NCBI GenBank assembly: GCA_001641225.1
Contig: LSMY01000001.1
Coordinates: 29,787 to 93,786, forward strand
DNA from: Mycoplasma sp. Bg2
GTDB lineage: Bacteria; Bacillota_I; Bacilli_A; Mycoplasmatales; Hepatoplasmataceae
Direction of reading: 5' to 3'
DNA: 64,000 nucleotides
In this document: positions 1 to 9,226 of the stretch, piece by piece
Layout of the letters: every line of letters starts with the position of its first letter
How positions within the stretch are numbered: position 1 is the first letter of the stretch
Translations under genes and position numbers: made by a program
The notes under the pieces: model-generated
The model's input: only the letters and a program-made list of their open reading frames with translations
Told to the model about the DNA's origin: nothing
The model's database searches: none

Positions 1-657
1 AACAATAGTCCATCCAATTCAAGTTAAATCACTTGCAAAAAAGAAAAAGAAACAGTAAATATTTCCAAAGATCATAAGTCAGTTTCCAAGCATAAAGGCA
101 ATTCCACCAAAAACATCAATAAAGGCTCAAAGTCAATTATTATTCATGACAATTTTGGAAAAAACCATCCCCGCCATAAATAATAATAAAACAAAAGCTG
201 CAAAAATATAGCGTTGATGATCTTTAAAATGTCTTGTTAAAAATTTTCCTGAATCTGCTTGTTTATTTCATCTTAATCAAAGAAATACCTGTAGAAAAAG
301 AAAAATCATGGAAATTGATTGCCCAAAAAATACTGTTGAATTGATTGCTTCATCATCATTTCCTGTAACAACTTGAATAATTGGATAAAGTAACTTAAAA
401 ATAGTTGCAATAATGGAAAGAATTAGAAGTTTTATTGGACTTTTTTCATTACTAGCGACAACACTAACAACTCCAGAAATTGCTCCAATAATAAATAAAA
501 TTGCCACTATTCAAAATCATCATTTAGTTTGCTCATCACTTAAAAATAAATTTAAGGAAAAAAGAAAAACACCCAGAATAATTCCTAGACAACCAAAATA
601 AACAATAAGTTTTTCAGCTTTTTTATAAAATGGTTTATGAGTAACTTGGCTTTTCAT
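1..657 (-). CDS. PnuC-like multi-pass membrane transporter (partial, C-terminus outside window)
   Basis: Open from ATG at 657 to the window edge with no TAA/TAG, so at least 219 residues; the C-terminus lies beyond base 1. A lysine-rich cytoplasmic start is followed by several hydrophobic helices. Two tryptophans near residue 45, and others further on, are encoded by TGA. The spacing of helices and the Trp-rich loop pattern resemble PnuC nicotinamide riboside/NMN transporters, a common NAD-precursor importer in Mollicutes. The match is by general pattern only, without a decisive motif, so another small integral membrane family is possible. The gene lies behind a structured leader ending in an intrinsic terminator, which suggests control by attenuation. 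Confidence 0.5.
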
Positions 658-689
658 ATTAAATCATGTATTAACATATAAAAGCCACT

Positions 690-730
690 AAAAAAAGCAC
701 CATCTTGTCTAACTAGACAGTATGGTGCTT
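690..730 (-). terminator. Intrinsic terminator in leader of the PnuC-like gene
   Basis: On the minus strand a 9-bp stem (AAGCACCAT / ATGGTGCTT) closes an inner GTCTAGTTAGAC hairpin and is followed directly by a run of seven T. It lies 33 nt before the start codon at 657 and after a promoter-like -10 box at 864-869, so it can stop transcription before the gene. This is the geometry of an attenuator, or of the end of an independent small RNA. Confidence 0.75.
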
Positions 731-732
731 AA

Positions 733-856
733 AACTTCTTATTTAAGAAGTTGCACTATAGATACCAAATTGGCCTCAATTTTCCACCTTGCATTTGCAG
801 GTTGGCTTAGCTTCATAGAGTTGTTTTCTCTCCACTAATCTGTATAGCTTTTATAT
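733..856 (-). ncRNA. Structured leader RNA / riboswitch candidate upstream of PnuC-like gene
   Basis: Minus-strand RNA from about 856 down to the terminator at 690-730. It contains an AGAG/CTCT hairpin (about 823-837), a nested GCCAA / TTGAGGC stem enclosing an ACCT...AGGT hairpin (about 772-808), and a perfect 8-bp hairpin AACTTCTT / AAGAAGTT (733-752). The stretch is visibly richer in G+C than the surrounding spacers. I could not match it to the conserved cores of T-box, TPP, purine/2'-dG, preQ1-I, SAM or FMN elements. A nicotinamide or NAD-sensing role would fit the downstream gene but is inference. Confidence 0.5.
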
Positions 857-863
857 TATTTTA

Positions 864-869
864 ATTATA
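864..869 (-). promoter_or_regulatory. -10 box (TATAAT) for the structured leader / PnuC-like transcript
   Basis: A perfect TATAAT on the minus strand about 8 nt before the proposed RNA start near 856. No clear -35 box is visible in this AT-rich spacer. Confidence 0.5.
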
Positions 870-926
870 CTATATACTAAAAAAAGAAGGGTTATAATTC
901 TGTTTTTACTGTTTTAAAACTATAAA

Positions 927-1286
927 TTAGTCAAGTTCAACAGTTTTTTCATCATCATCTTCATCATTTGCATCAATTGCATCTTCTTTGGCTTTAACAA
1001 CCATTTTATTGATTAATGAAATAATAATTTTCCCGTTATTTTCAAAATAATCACCAAATGGAATAATTTGCATTGGTTTATTCGGAAATAAACGTCTTAA
1101 ATTATCAATGTGGGCAGAAACACGAGGAGCAACTATGATTGCATCATAACTATCTTCATCGAAATTTCCTGCGTCCTTTACACCAATTGCATCAACAATT
1201 TTTCTTTCATCCACTTTGTGAATAGCATCCTTTACCCTTGCGGCGCTTTTTGGAGTTTCACAAATTACTAATACTCTTTTAAACAT
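927..1286 (-). CDS. PTS EIIB-like protein, lactose/cellobiose-type fold
   Basis: 119 residues. The N-terminus has the beta-strand plus P-loop of lactose/cellobiose-family EIIB, with the phosphorylatable cysteine at Cys9 (VLVICETPKS), followed by a second strand (YDAIIVAPRV) typical of these small domains. The last 20 residues are an acidic tail. EIIB passes phosphate from EIIA to the incoming sugar, normally with an EIIC membrane partner. No EIIA or EIIC of this family is in the window. It lies 4 nt downstream of a paralogous EIIB-like gene, whose last codons contain an AGGAGGT ribosome-binding site for this one, so the two are translated from one message. Confidence 0.7.
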   Translation of the reverse strand: MFKRVLVICETPKSAARVKDAIHKVDERKIVDAIGVKDAGNFDEDSYDAIIVAPRVSAHIDNLRRLFPNKPMQIIPFGDYFENNGKIIISLINKMVVKAKEDAIDANDEDDDEKTVELD

Positions 1287-1290
1287 ATTC

Positions 1291-1620
1291 CTAACCTCCT
1301 TTTCTTAATTCCTTGTTAATTTGTTTACGAATTGCTTTTGCATTACAGCTGTAATAAGCAACAGTTTCCGCAACAATTACTGGAATGTCATTAAAATAAT
1401 TAGTTTTTAACTCTTGATAGTGATGTTTAATATGAGGAGCAATGACAACAATATCTCACTTATTAATCTCTTTTTTAAGGTCATCTTTTTGAATTCCACG
1501 CTCTTCACTAGTAACATCATCAAACTTATGGGAAAGAGATCTTGCAAGCTGCCCAGAACTATTTCCTCAGTTACAAAGAACTAATACTTTTAACACAATT
1601 AAATTATAATAACTCTCCAT
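1291..1620 (-). CDS. Second PTS EIIB-like protein
   Basis: 109 residues from ATG at 1620; a GTG at 1596 would give 101 residues starting just before the first beta-strand. The strand plus P-loop (KVLVLCNWGNSSGQ) carries the candidate phosphocysteine Cys16, and a second strand (WDIVVIAPHI) matches lactose/cellobiose-type EIIB. Two Trp are TGA-encoded. It is a diverged paralogue of the following gene (927-1286) and probably co-transcribed with it. There is no cognate EIIC/EIIA in view, so the sugar is unknown, and a regulatory role (phosphate relay to a regulator) cannot be excluded. Confidence 0.65.
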
Positions 1621-1685
1621 TATTCTGTGCTCTCATAATTAATTAACTATATACTAATTTACTTATTTTTTAAAAAAAGAAAAGA

Positions 1686-1711
1686 AAAAAGAACTTAAAA
1701 GTTCTTTTTTT
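1686..1711 (-). terminator. Intrinsic terminator after arcC
   Basis: Near-perfect stem AAAAAAGAACTT / AAGTTCTTTTTT with a 2-nt loop lies 17 nt past the arcC stop and ends the arginine deiminase operon. It is also symmetrical enough to work on the other strand. Confidence 0.8.
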
Positions 1712-1727
1712 AATATTTAAAGCTTAA

Positions 1728-2657
1728 TTATTCTTTAATTCAACTTCCAGCTTTTCCTTCAAGAGCTTCACCTGTAAGTTCAAGTGAAGTAACACAAGAA
1801 GATCTGTTTTTTCCAGATTTTACAAAGCTAATTGCTGCTTTTACTTTAGGTTCCATTGAACCAGCTGCAAAATGATTATCAGCAAGTAATTGTTCAAGTT
1901 CTTTTACAGTTGGTTCATCCATTTTATAGGCATCTTCTTTACCAAAATTTTTTCAAATTCCATTAGCAACTGTAACAATCATTAAAATATCTGCTTCTAC
2001 TAGTTCTGCTAGTTTTGCTGAGGTAAAATCTTTATCAATTACAGCATCAATTTCAGTTAATACTCCATCTTTGATTACAGTAGGGATTCCTCCACCTCCA
2101 CCAGCAATAACAATGTTTTTAGCAACTAGTTCTTTAATAATATCTTTTTCAATAATATTAATTGGAAGTGGTGAAGGTACCATTCTTCTTCAACCGCGGC
2201 CAGCATCTTCAGCAACAGTTCATCCTTCTGAAGCAGCAAGTTTTTTTGCATCTGCTTCTGAATAGAATGCTCCAATTGGTTTTGAAGGTTTTTGAAATGA
2301 AGGGTCATCTGCTGAAACTTCAGTTTGAGTAATAAGAGTAACAACATTATCTTTTAACCCTCTTTTGTTAATTTCATTTTTAATTGCTTGTTGCAATTGA
2401 AGCCCAATATAACCTTGTGACATTGCTCCAACTAGAGCAAGAGGCATATAAGGAATTTTATCATTAACTTTCATTCCTTCATCAAAAGCTAAAGAAATCA
2501 TTCCAACTTGTGGTCCATTTCCATGAGAAACAATTACTTCATTTCCAGAAGCAATTAAATCAACAATTGATTTTGCAGTTACTTTTACTGCTTCTGCTTG
2601 TTCTTTAGGATTATTTCCTAAAGCATTACCACCAAGGGCAATTACGATTTTTTTCAT
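1728..2657 (-). CDS. arcC: Carbamate kinase
   Basis: 309 residues, the usual family length (about 310). The protein begins with the amino-acid-kinase signature KKIVIALGGNALG and has the conserved SHGNGPQVG segment that binds substrate. It transfers phosphate from carbamoyl phosphate to ADP, giving ATP, ammonia and CO2, the energy-yielding last step of the arginine deiminase pathway. It is the last gene of the arcA-arcB-arcD-arcC order and is followed by an intrinsic terminator. Two Trp codons are TGA, one of them four codons before the stop. Confidence 0.95.
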
Positions 2658-2725
2658 TAAACATCCATTCTGTTTTATTTAAATTTAATTCTAAGTCTTA
2701 TTTTTAATTAGTTAGTTTCTAAAGT

Positions 2726-4339
2726 TTAAGTTTTTGCAAGTGCCCCAAGTGAAGGAGCAACTACCGCAATTGTAACAACCATTAAAATTCCTGCGTAAAT
2801 TAAAACTGGTTTAAGCATTTTTAAATAAGGAACTCTTGCTGATTGGGCAGAGGCAAGGACAATCGCTTGGGTGGGGATAAACATATTAACAATTCCAGTT
2901 GCAATTGAAAACATAATAATCATGTAAGCAATCATTAATACCGCATCTGTTCCTTGAGTGCCACTTATTCCGTAAGTTATTGCCCCAATAATTGGCATTG
3001 AAAGTGAAGCAAGTCCTGAAGTAGAAGGAATAAAACAAGATAGAACAAAGAAGACAAGGAAAATGATAATTAAGAAAGAAATAGATGATAGATCCCCCAA
3101 ACTTTTGGTCATAACACCAACAAGGAAGAGATCACTTCCGGTTCCCTCCATAACTTGAGGAATTGCTCTTGCTACTCCAATAATTATTGCAACTGGTAAA
3201 ATATCTTTTGCTCCTTTTCACATGGCAGCAGAGATATCTTTAATTGGCATCTTAAATGTAAAACCAATTGCAAAAGTAAAAATTAGAAAAAGTGTAATTA
3301 ATTCTCCAAAATATCAATATCCTGGATAATTCATTCCATTGAATAATCATCCCAGATAGAAATCATCTCAAATATAACCAGATCCAATATCGGAGTTAAC
3401 TTTTCCTCCATACCCTTCAAAAAATGATCCTCATGGTAAATAACAAATTACCATAATAATAAAGGCAGAAGCAAATAAAATTAACCCTAATTGTTCGCGT
3501 TTTGTTGTTTTTCTAAAATCCTTTTTGTTCATTGAACCAAAATTATCTTGAGCTCACTTTAGATTTTTATCATAATCACTTGCAACAAAAGAAGCAGTTG
3601 GTTTTTTAGAAACATAAAAAGCATATGAAGTTACAAAAGTAAGGCCGATTAAGGTAAAAATTATTCAAATTATGAATCTTGCTCCAATGGCATCACCAGT
3701 TTCAACAGTTAATCCGCCTTCAAAATCAGGTAGGCTGTCTACTGCAGCTCCAATTGCAAAAGGGTTAACAGTTGAAGCTGCAAATCCAGTTGTTGTTCCT
3801 AAAAGAATTACTAATAATCCTGTCATTGAATCAAATCCCGCAAGAATTAGAAACGGAACTATTAAAATAAAAAATCCAATTGTTTCTTCTTGCATTCCAT
3901 AAGTTGTTCCACCAATAGAAAAAATTACAAATAATAAGGGAATCAAGACAATTTCTTTTCCATCTAGTTTACCAACAAGAGTTTTAATTCCTTGCTCTAA
4001 TGCTCCTGTACGCATCATTAATTCAATGAAACCACCAAGAACAAATAAATACATAATTAAGGCCCCTGCGTCAATAAATCCACCGGCGATGGCACTACCA
4101 AAAGATAAAATTCCTGCTAATTCAACAGTTTTATTTTCTATAACTTCATTTCCATCTTTATCAGTGGTGGTAACATCATAAGTTGCTCCACTTCAATGTA
4201 AAATTCAAGTTAAAACAATTACTCCTGCAAGCACAATAAGAACTATTGAAAGAGAGGAAGGCATATGAAATTTAGTTTTTGATTTTTCATTTTCTTCTTG
4301 TTTCGGATTTTTAACAATTTTTGTTGGTTTATCTTTCAT
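2726..4339 (-). CDS. arcD: Arginine/ornithine antiporter, YfcC (C4-dicarboxylate carrier-like) family
   Basis: 537 residues with a charged cytoplasmic N-terminus (about 30 residues) followed by roughly 12 hydrophobic helices. The glycine-rich GFAASTVNPFAIG and CFIPSTSGLASLSMP re-entrant-type segments are typical of YfcC/DcuC-like carriers. This family often replaces the APC-type ArcD in Mollicute and Firmicute arc operons. Its place between arcB and arcC supports exchange of external arginine for ornithine. Start is the first ATG of the frame. The substrate is inferred from the operon, not from a specificity motif. The 109-nt gap to arcB holds a perfect 11-bp hairpin. Confidence 0.85.
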
Positions 4340-4397
4340 TTTTAGTTTCTTTTAAATTATTACACTGATGACAAGATAAATATGCCCTTTAAATAAA

Positions 4398-4426
4398 TGA
4401 ATCATTAACATAACATTAATGATTCA
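4398..4426 (-). promoter_or_regulatory. Perfect 11-bp intercistronic hairpin between arcB and arcD
   Basis: TGAATCATTAA and its exact inverted copy enclose a 7-nt loop. The minus-strand tail (ATTTATTTAAA) is a poor U-tract, so this looks like a leaky terminator or an mRNA processing/stability element that could set the ArcA/ArcB to ArcD/ArcC ratio. The function is inferred. Confidence 0.55.
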
Positions 4427-4448
4427 ATAAATAAGCAGGTAATTAAGT

Positions 4449-5450
4449 CTAGTATCCTAATGTTGTAGCCATAATTGCTTTAATAGTATGCGCTCTATTT
4501 TCTGCTTGATCAAATTGTCTTGCATATTTAGATCTAAATACTTCATCTGAAACTTCCATTTCAGTGATATTAAATTTTTTGGCCATTTTTGCTCCAGTGA
4601 TAGTATTAGTATCGTGGAATGCAGGTAGACAATGCATAAAGATTGCAGTTGGTTTTGCAACAGCAAATTTATCCATATCTATTCTATAAGGTGTAAGTAG
4701 TTTAATTCTACTTGCCCAAACATCTTCTGGTTCTCCCATTGATACTCAAACATCTCCGTAAAGTACATCAGCATCTTTTGCAGCTTTCATTGGGTCATCT
4801 TCAAATTCGATGATAGCTCCAGTTTTTTCTGCAATTTCATTTGCCATATCAATTAATTTTTGATCTGGTCAAAGTTCTTTAGGTGCTGCTGCTACAAAAT
4901 GTGCTCCCATATGTGCTGACATTATTGCTAATGAACATCCCATATTATTTCTTGCATCTCCAAAGTAAACAAATTTAACTTTAGTTGTTCCAAATTCTTC
5001 TAGAACAGTTAAGTAATCTGCAAACATTTGAGTTGGATGTCATGCATCTGTAAGAGCATTTCATACTGGTACACCAGCATATTTTCCAAGCATTTCAACA
5101 TCTGCTTGTGCTGCTCCTCTAAAAGCAATCCCATCATAGAAACGTCCAAGAACAATTGCTGTATCTTCAATTGATTCTTTAATTCCCATTTGAGATCCAG
5201 TTCCACCAACATATGATACATTCATTCCTAAATCGAATGCTGCAGTTTCAAATGCTGATCTAGTTCTTGTAGAAGTTTTTGCAAATACAACTACAATTGA
5301 TTTTGAAGTATTTCCAAGTAGGTGACGTTGGTCGTCTCCTCTTCTTTTTCCTTCTTTAAGTTCTTTAGATAGCCGTAGGACATATTTAATTTCAGCATTA
5401 GTTCAGTCTTTTACAGCTAGTAAATTTTTTCCACGTAAATTAAGTGGCAT
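4449..5450 (-). CDS. arcB: Ornithine carbamoyltransferase, catabolic
   Basis: 333 residues, normal length. It carries the carbamoyl-phosphate motif STRTR (60-64), the HPTQ motif (138-141), and the ornithine-site HCLP (273-276). In this operon it works in the catabolic direction, splitting citrulline and phosphate into ornithine and carbamoyl phosphate for ArcC. Several Trp (for example at 16, 130 and 137) are TGA codons. It follows arcA by 96 nt and precedes arcD. The start has a TAAGGAGAAAG-type ribosome-binding site. Confidence 0.97.
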
Positions 5451-5546
5451 AATCTTTCTCCTTAAATTTTTTTAACTTATAAAAATATATTTAGTTTTAG
5501 TATCTAAAATCTATACTTGCTAAATATATTCTATATAATAAGACAA

Positions 5547-6770
5547 TTATTTTTCGTCTCTAATAAGTGGCATTGACATACATCTAGGTCCACCACGTCC
5601 TCTTGAAAGTTCTCCAGAGTTAATATCAATAACATTTACTCCATGATCTCTTAAGGCTTTGTTTGTAACATAGTTTCTTGTATAAGTAATTACTGTATTT
5701 GGTTTAATTGCTAATACATTTGATCCATCATTTCATTGTTCGCGTTCTCTTATAAGAGGATCGTTGTTTCCACAATAAATTAATGTAACTTTTTGTCCAA
5801 AAACTTTTTCCATTAAATCTGCGATTGAATATTTAAATTCTTCGATTTTAGGATTTTTTCCATCAGTTTTTGTAATTTTAAAAATATTGAAGTCATAATC
5901 AGTAAATACTGAGAATTTATCAATATCAATTTGAGTAAACACTGTATCTAAGTGCATTCATGATCTTCCTTTAGGAATATTGATTGCTCAAATTGTTCTG
6001 ATTTTTGATTCAGGGTCTGCAAAAATTGCGTTAGCAAGTTTTTCATGAGAAGCTGCTTCAGATCTTTGTGAGATTCCAACTGCAATTTCATCTTCTTTAA
6101 GAACCATTACATCTCCACCTTCAAGTGAACTTGATCTGTTTCTTGAATAGTATTGTTTTGTTCCTTTATAATCAGGATGGAATTTAAAGATATATTCTGC
6201 AAATAATGTTTCACGTTTACGTGTTTCAAAATGCATTGTATGTAGTGAAATTCCATGAACGATTGTAGAGAATGGGTCTCTTGTAAAAATTAAGTTAGGC
6301 ATTGGTTTTAAAACGAATAATTCGTCTTTAGCTGCTACTTCTGAAAGTGAATGGATATCATTTCCATCAAGTCCGAGTTCAGAGTATCTTACTCCAGCCA
6401 TTGCTTTAACAACCATTTCTTTTGTGTCTTTAAATGATTTTAAATATTTTACAACAACAGGGAAAAGTTTTGATTCTGGACTAACATTTGCTTCATGAAC
6501 AAATTCGTTAATAAAGTCATCTTTAATTTTTTCACTTATGTCTAGTGTTTCAGTTACTAAGTCTTCAAGATAAACTACTTCAACATCGTTATCTCTTAAT
6601 ACTTTAACAAAAGTATCATGTTCTTTTTGAGCGTCTGCTAAATAGTATGAATCATCGAATAATAATTCTTCATATGTAGAAGGAGTTAGATTTTCTGTTT
6701 CTGCTCCTGGTCTATGAACTAAAACTTTTCTAAGAGTTTTATATTCAGATGTTACGTTTATTTCTGACAT
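5547..6770 (-). CDS. arcA: Arginine deiminase
   Basis: 407 residues, matching mycoplasma arginine deiminases. Visible active-site elements: FTRDP (162-166), LEGGD (216-220), HLD (273-275) and the nucleophile Cys397 in GGPRCMSMPL ten residues from the end. It hydrolyses arginine to citrulline and ammonia, the first step of the pathway completed by ArcB and ArcC. ATG at 6770 is preceded by AAGGAG. It is first in the operon and its upstream region carries direct repeats that may be promoter or operator sites. Confidence 0.97.
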
Positions 6771-7128
6771 TTATATTTTTCTCCTTATATCTATTTAATA
6801 TACTATATCTATAATATACTCTAAATAATTTTTTTTATACACTTTTAATATACCCCAAAAAACATCAAAAATGGTTCTAGTGTAATGTTGTATATAATAA
6901 TTAAGAAAAACTTAAAATAATTAATTAAAAAGACAACGAATACTCAAATTTCCCTATAAAATAAGGGTTATTTAAAAGGACTGCAAAAACTTTTAAAGCT
7001 AAATTTAGATTAAATAAATCTGGTTTTATTTTATTTTTTATTTATTTTGTTGTAATATAACTAAAAAGTGCATCAGCATAAATGAAATTTATATGATAAG
7101 TAAATAATTTAATAAATAGCTGCATTCA
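6771..7128 (-). other. Intergenic region with arcA promoter area; no gene seen
   Basis: 358 AT-rich bases without a convincing coding frame. The AAGGAG ribosome-binding site of arcA is at its 3' side. About 30-50 nt upstream of arcA, AATATACT occurs twice on the plus strand (6797-6804 and 6813-6820, period 16), i.e. two TATATT boxes on the minus strand that could be alternative -10 elements or a regulator site. A CCCTTAT...ATAGGG hairpin lies near 6952-6967 without a U-run. No clear terminator for ribF is visible. Confidence 0.5.
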
Positions 7129-8022
7129 TTAAATGGTGTGTGTTAAAAAATACTCTCTTCCACTTTTTTTATCTTTTTCTAAAGCTTCAACACCATAAGC
7201 AAAAGATTTTCACTCAATAGGTTCATGTAAAAAGTTAAGTAATTCAACATAAATAATTTTTCCATAAAGATCAAGGTTTTGGTTTAATAAATGAGTTTCA
7301 AAAGTAACATTTTTTGCTTTAAAAAATGGATTTTTCATAAATGAAGAGACAGAAGGATATTTTTTACCATCAATTGTTGTTAAGGAGATATAGGCTCCTT
7401 CACGAGGGGAAACAATTGATGAAGGTATTTCAACATTTGCAGTTGGTGTTCCTAATTTTTTACCATTGCCTTCACCATAAATTACTTCTCCAGATAAAAA
7501 TCAATTGAACCCTAAGGCTTTTTTTATTTCACTTACATAACCAGTTTTAATTTCTTCTAAAATTTTTGAAGAAGAAATAAGGGCATCTTTATAGCAAACT
7601 TCACTAATTAAATCTAATTTTGCATATTGTTTCATAATTTCAAAATCATCAAGTTTGTTTTTTCCAAAATTAAAATTTTTTCCAACTACTATATCAGTTA
7701 CATTTAAATTATTTTTTAAAAATTGTAAAAACTCCACTCTTGAAAGAGCATAGTTAGCAAGTGTTGGATTAAAAATCATAATATAACTAGGATGATATTG
7801 TTTGAGTAAAAGCAAGCGGTCAGCAAAAGAGAAAAAATTATTTGCTAATTCATTTGGATAAATCATAACAATAAGCTCTTTATTAGTTTTTTTTGCTTCT
7901 TCACAACCTTTAGCAAGTAATTTTTGATGGCCTAAATGAAAGGAACTAAATTTTCCTAGTACAATAATTCGTTCTTTTTTATTATCAAGTTTAAAATTCA
8001 AATTAAAATCAAAAAGTTCCAT
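7129..8022 (-). CDS. ribF: Bifunctional riboflavin kinase / FAD synthetase
   Basis: 297 residues in two domains. The N-terminal nucleotidyltransferase has GKFSSFHLGH (23-32), the GxFxxxHxGH signature of FAD synthetase. The C-terminal riboflavin kinase has GEGNGKKLGTPTAN (183-196) and the downstream TFETHL with the catalytic glutamate. It turns riboflavin into FMN and then FAD in the cytoplasm. ATG overlaps the stop of truB by one base, so the two are translationally coupled at the end of the nusA-infB operon, as in other Firmicutes. Confidence 0.95.
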
Positions 8023-8852
8023 TAGCTAATTCTTTTCTGTATTTTGTATTTGCCATTTTCTCTTAACCCACAAAATAAGACAATATTTCCATGGTAGAAA
8101 AGACATTCTTTATTATTATAAGATAATTCGACTTCCTGACCATTTAACAATTTTTGAATTTCAATTTCATTTACTTGAATTTTTTCCAGGCCAAGCAAAG
8201 TATATGGATCAGTAAGAGAAACTAATTTCTCTTCAGAGGACTGTGCCGCTTCTAAAAGAAATGGTCCTATTTTAGTTCTTTTTAATTCGAGAAGCATTCC
8301 GACTGTTTGCATTTTTTTTGCAATATCTCTTGCAAGAGCACGAATATATGTTCCGTTGCTAACAGTAAATTCAATAATAAAGGTATTTTGATTTATTTTT
8401 TTTAAAATTTTATAAGCAAAAATTTCTCTTGTAACTGGAGTAAGAGAAAAATCCTTATTATTTCTTGCAAGGTCATAAGCCCGTTTACCTTTTACTTTAA
8501 CAGCTGAATAATGTGGAGGTATTTGACTGATTTTCCCCAAAAAAGATGATTTAATTGTTTTATCTAATTGATCAATAGTGAAATCAGGAATTTTTTCTTG
8601 AATAATTTCTCCTTCTGGGTCTAAAGTAGAAGAAGTTTGCCCAAAAATAAAAGTTCCTTCATAAGTTTTTGGAAAAGAACTAAATTTATCAATTAATCTA
8701 GTGTCTCCCTCAGTTGCAATAACTAATAAACCAGTAGCAAAAGGATCAAGAGTTCCTGCGTGCCCGGCCTTAACTTGAAGATCATGTTGAACTTTTGAAG
8801 TTATTGCTCGAGAACTAACTCACTTTGGTTTATCGATAAGAAAAAAAGGCAT
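8022..8852 (-). CDS. truB: tRNA pseudouridine-55 synthase
   Basis: 276 residues. The N-terminus has GHAGTLDPFATGLL with catalytic Asp36, the hallmark of TruB, which makes pseudouridine 55 in the T-loop of tRNAs. The rest matches the expected length with a short C-terminal PUA-like region. Its ATG overlaps the rbfA stop by one base and its stop overlaps ribF by one base, giving a tightly coupled rbfA-truB-ribF trio. Confidence 0.95.
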
Positions 8853-9184
8853 TATTTTTTTGCCTTTTCGATTATTGCTTCGACCTCATTGATTTCATCA
8901 AGTAATGTATCAAGTACAAAAATTAATTTTGGAGTAATTTTTGTTGTTAATTTTTTTGCAAGTTGCATGCGAATAAAAGGTGCTGCATTATTTATTGCAA
9001 TTATAGATTCTTCTGAAGAATTAATAAAAGTAACATATATTTTGGCAACAGCATGATCTTTGCTCATTACTACATCATCAATAATTGCTTCTGTAACTAG
9101 TTCATCGTCCACATCTTGGGATATGATTTCTGAAAGAAATAATTGTATTTTGCTTTCAAATTGTTTATTTTTAAAATTAGCCAT
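8852..9184 (-). CDS. rbfA: Ribosome-binding factor A
   Basis: 110 residues, normal length. The protein fits the RbfA KH-like fold, with a conserved N-terminal helix, a central AKIYVTFINS strand, and a basic ITPKLIFVLD segment. RbfA helps mature the 5' end of 16S rRNA in the 30S subunit and acts in cold adaptation. It lies 42 nt after infB and overlaps truB by one base, the standard infB-rbfA-truB order. Confidence 0.9.
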   Translation of the reverse strand: MANFKNKQFESKIQLFLSEIISQDVDDELVTEAIIDDVVMSKDHAVAKIYVTFINSSEESIIAINNAAPFIRMQLAKKLTTKITPKLIFVLDTLLDEINEVEAIIEKAKK

Positions 9185-9226
9185 TTTGCCTGCTTTCTTA
9201 ATATTTAAATTATATTCTTATTATTT

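Noticed and set aside
413..601. 62-codon plus-strand frame opposite the PnuC-like gene
   Set aside because: Antisense to a membrane protein gene; no ribosome-binding site or family.
660..860. T-box, TPP, purine/2'-dG, preQ1-I or SAM riboswitch
   Set aside because: None of their invariant core sequences was found; only structure and terminator are supported.
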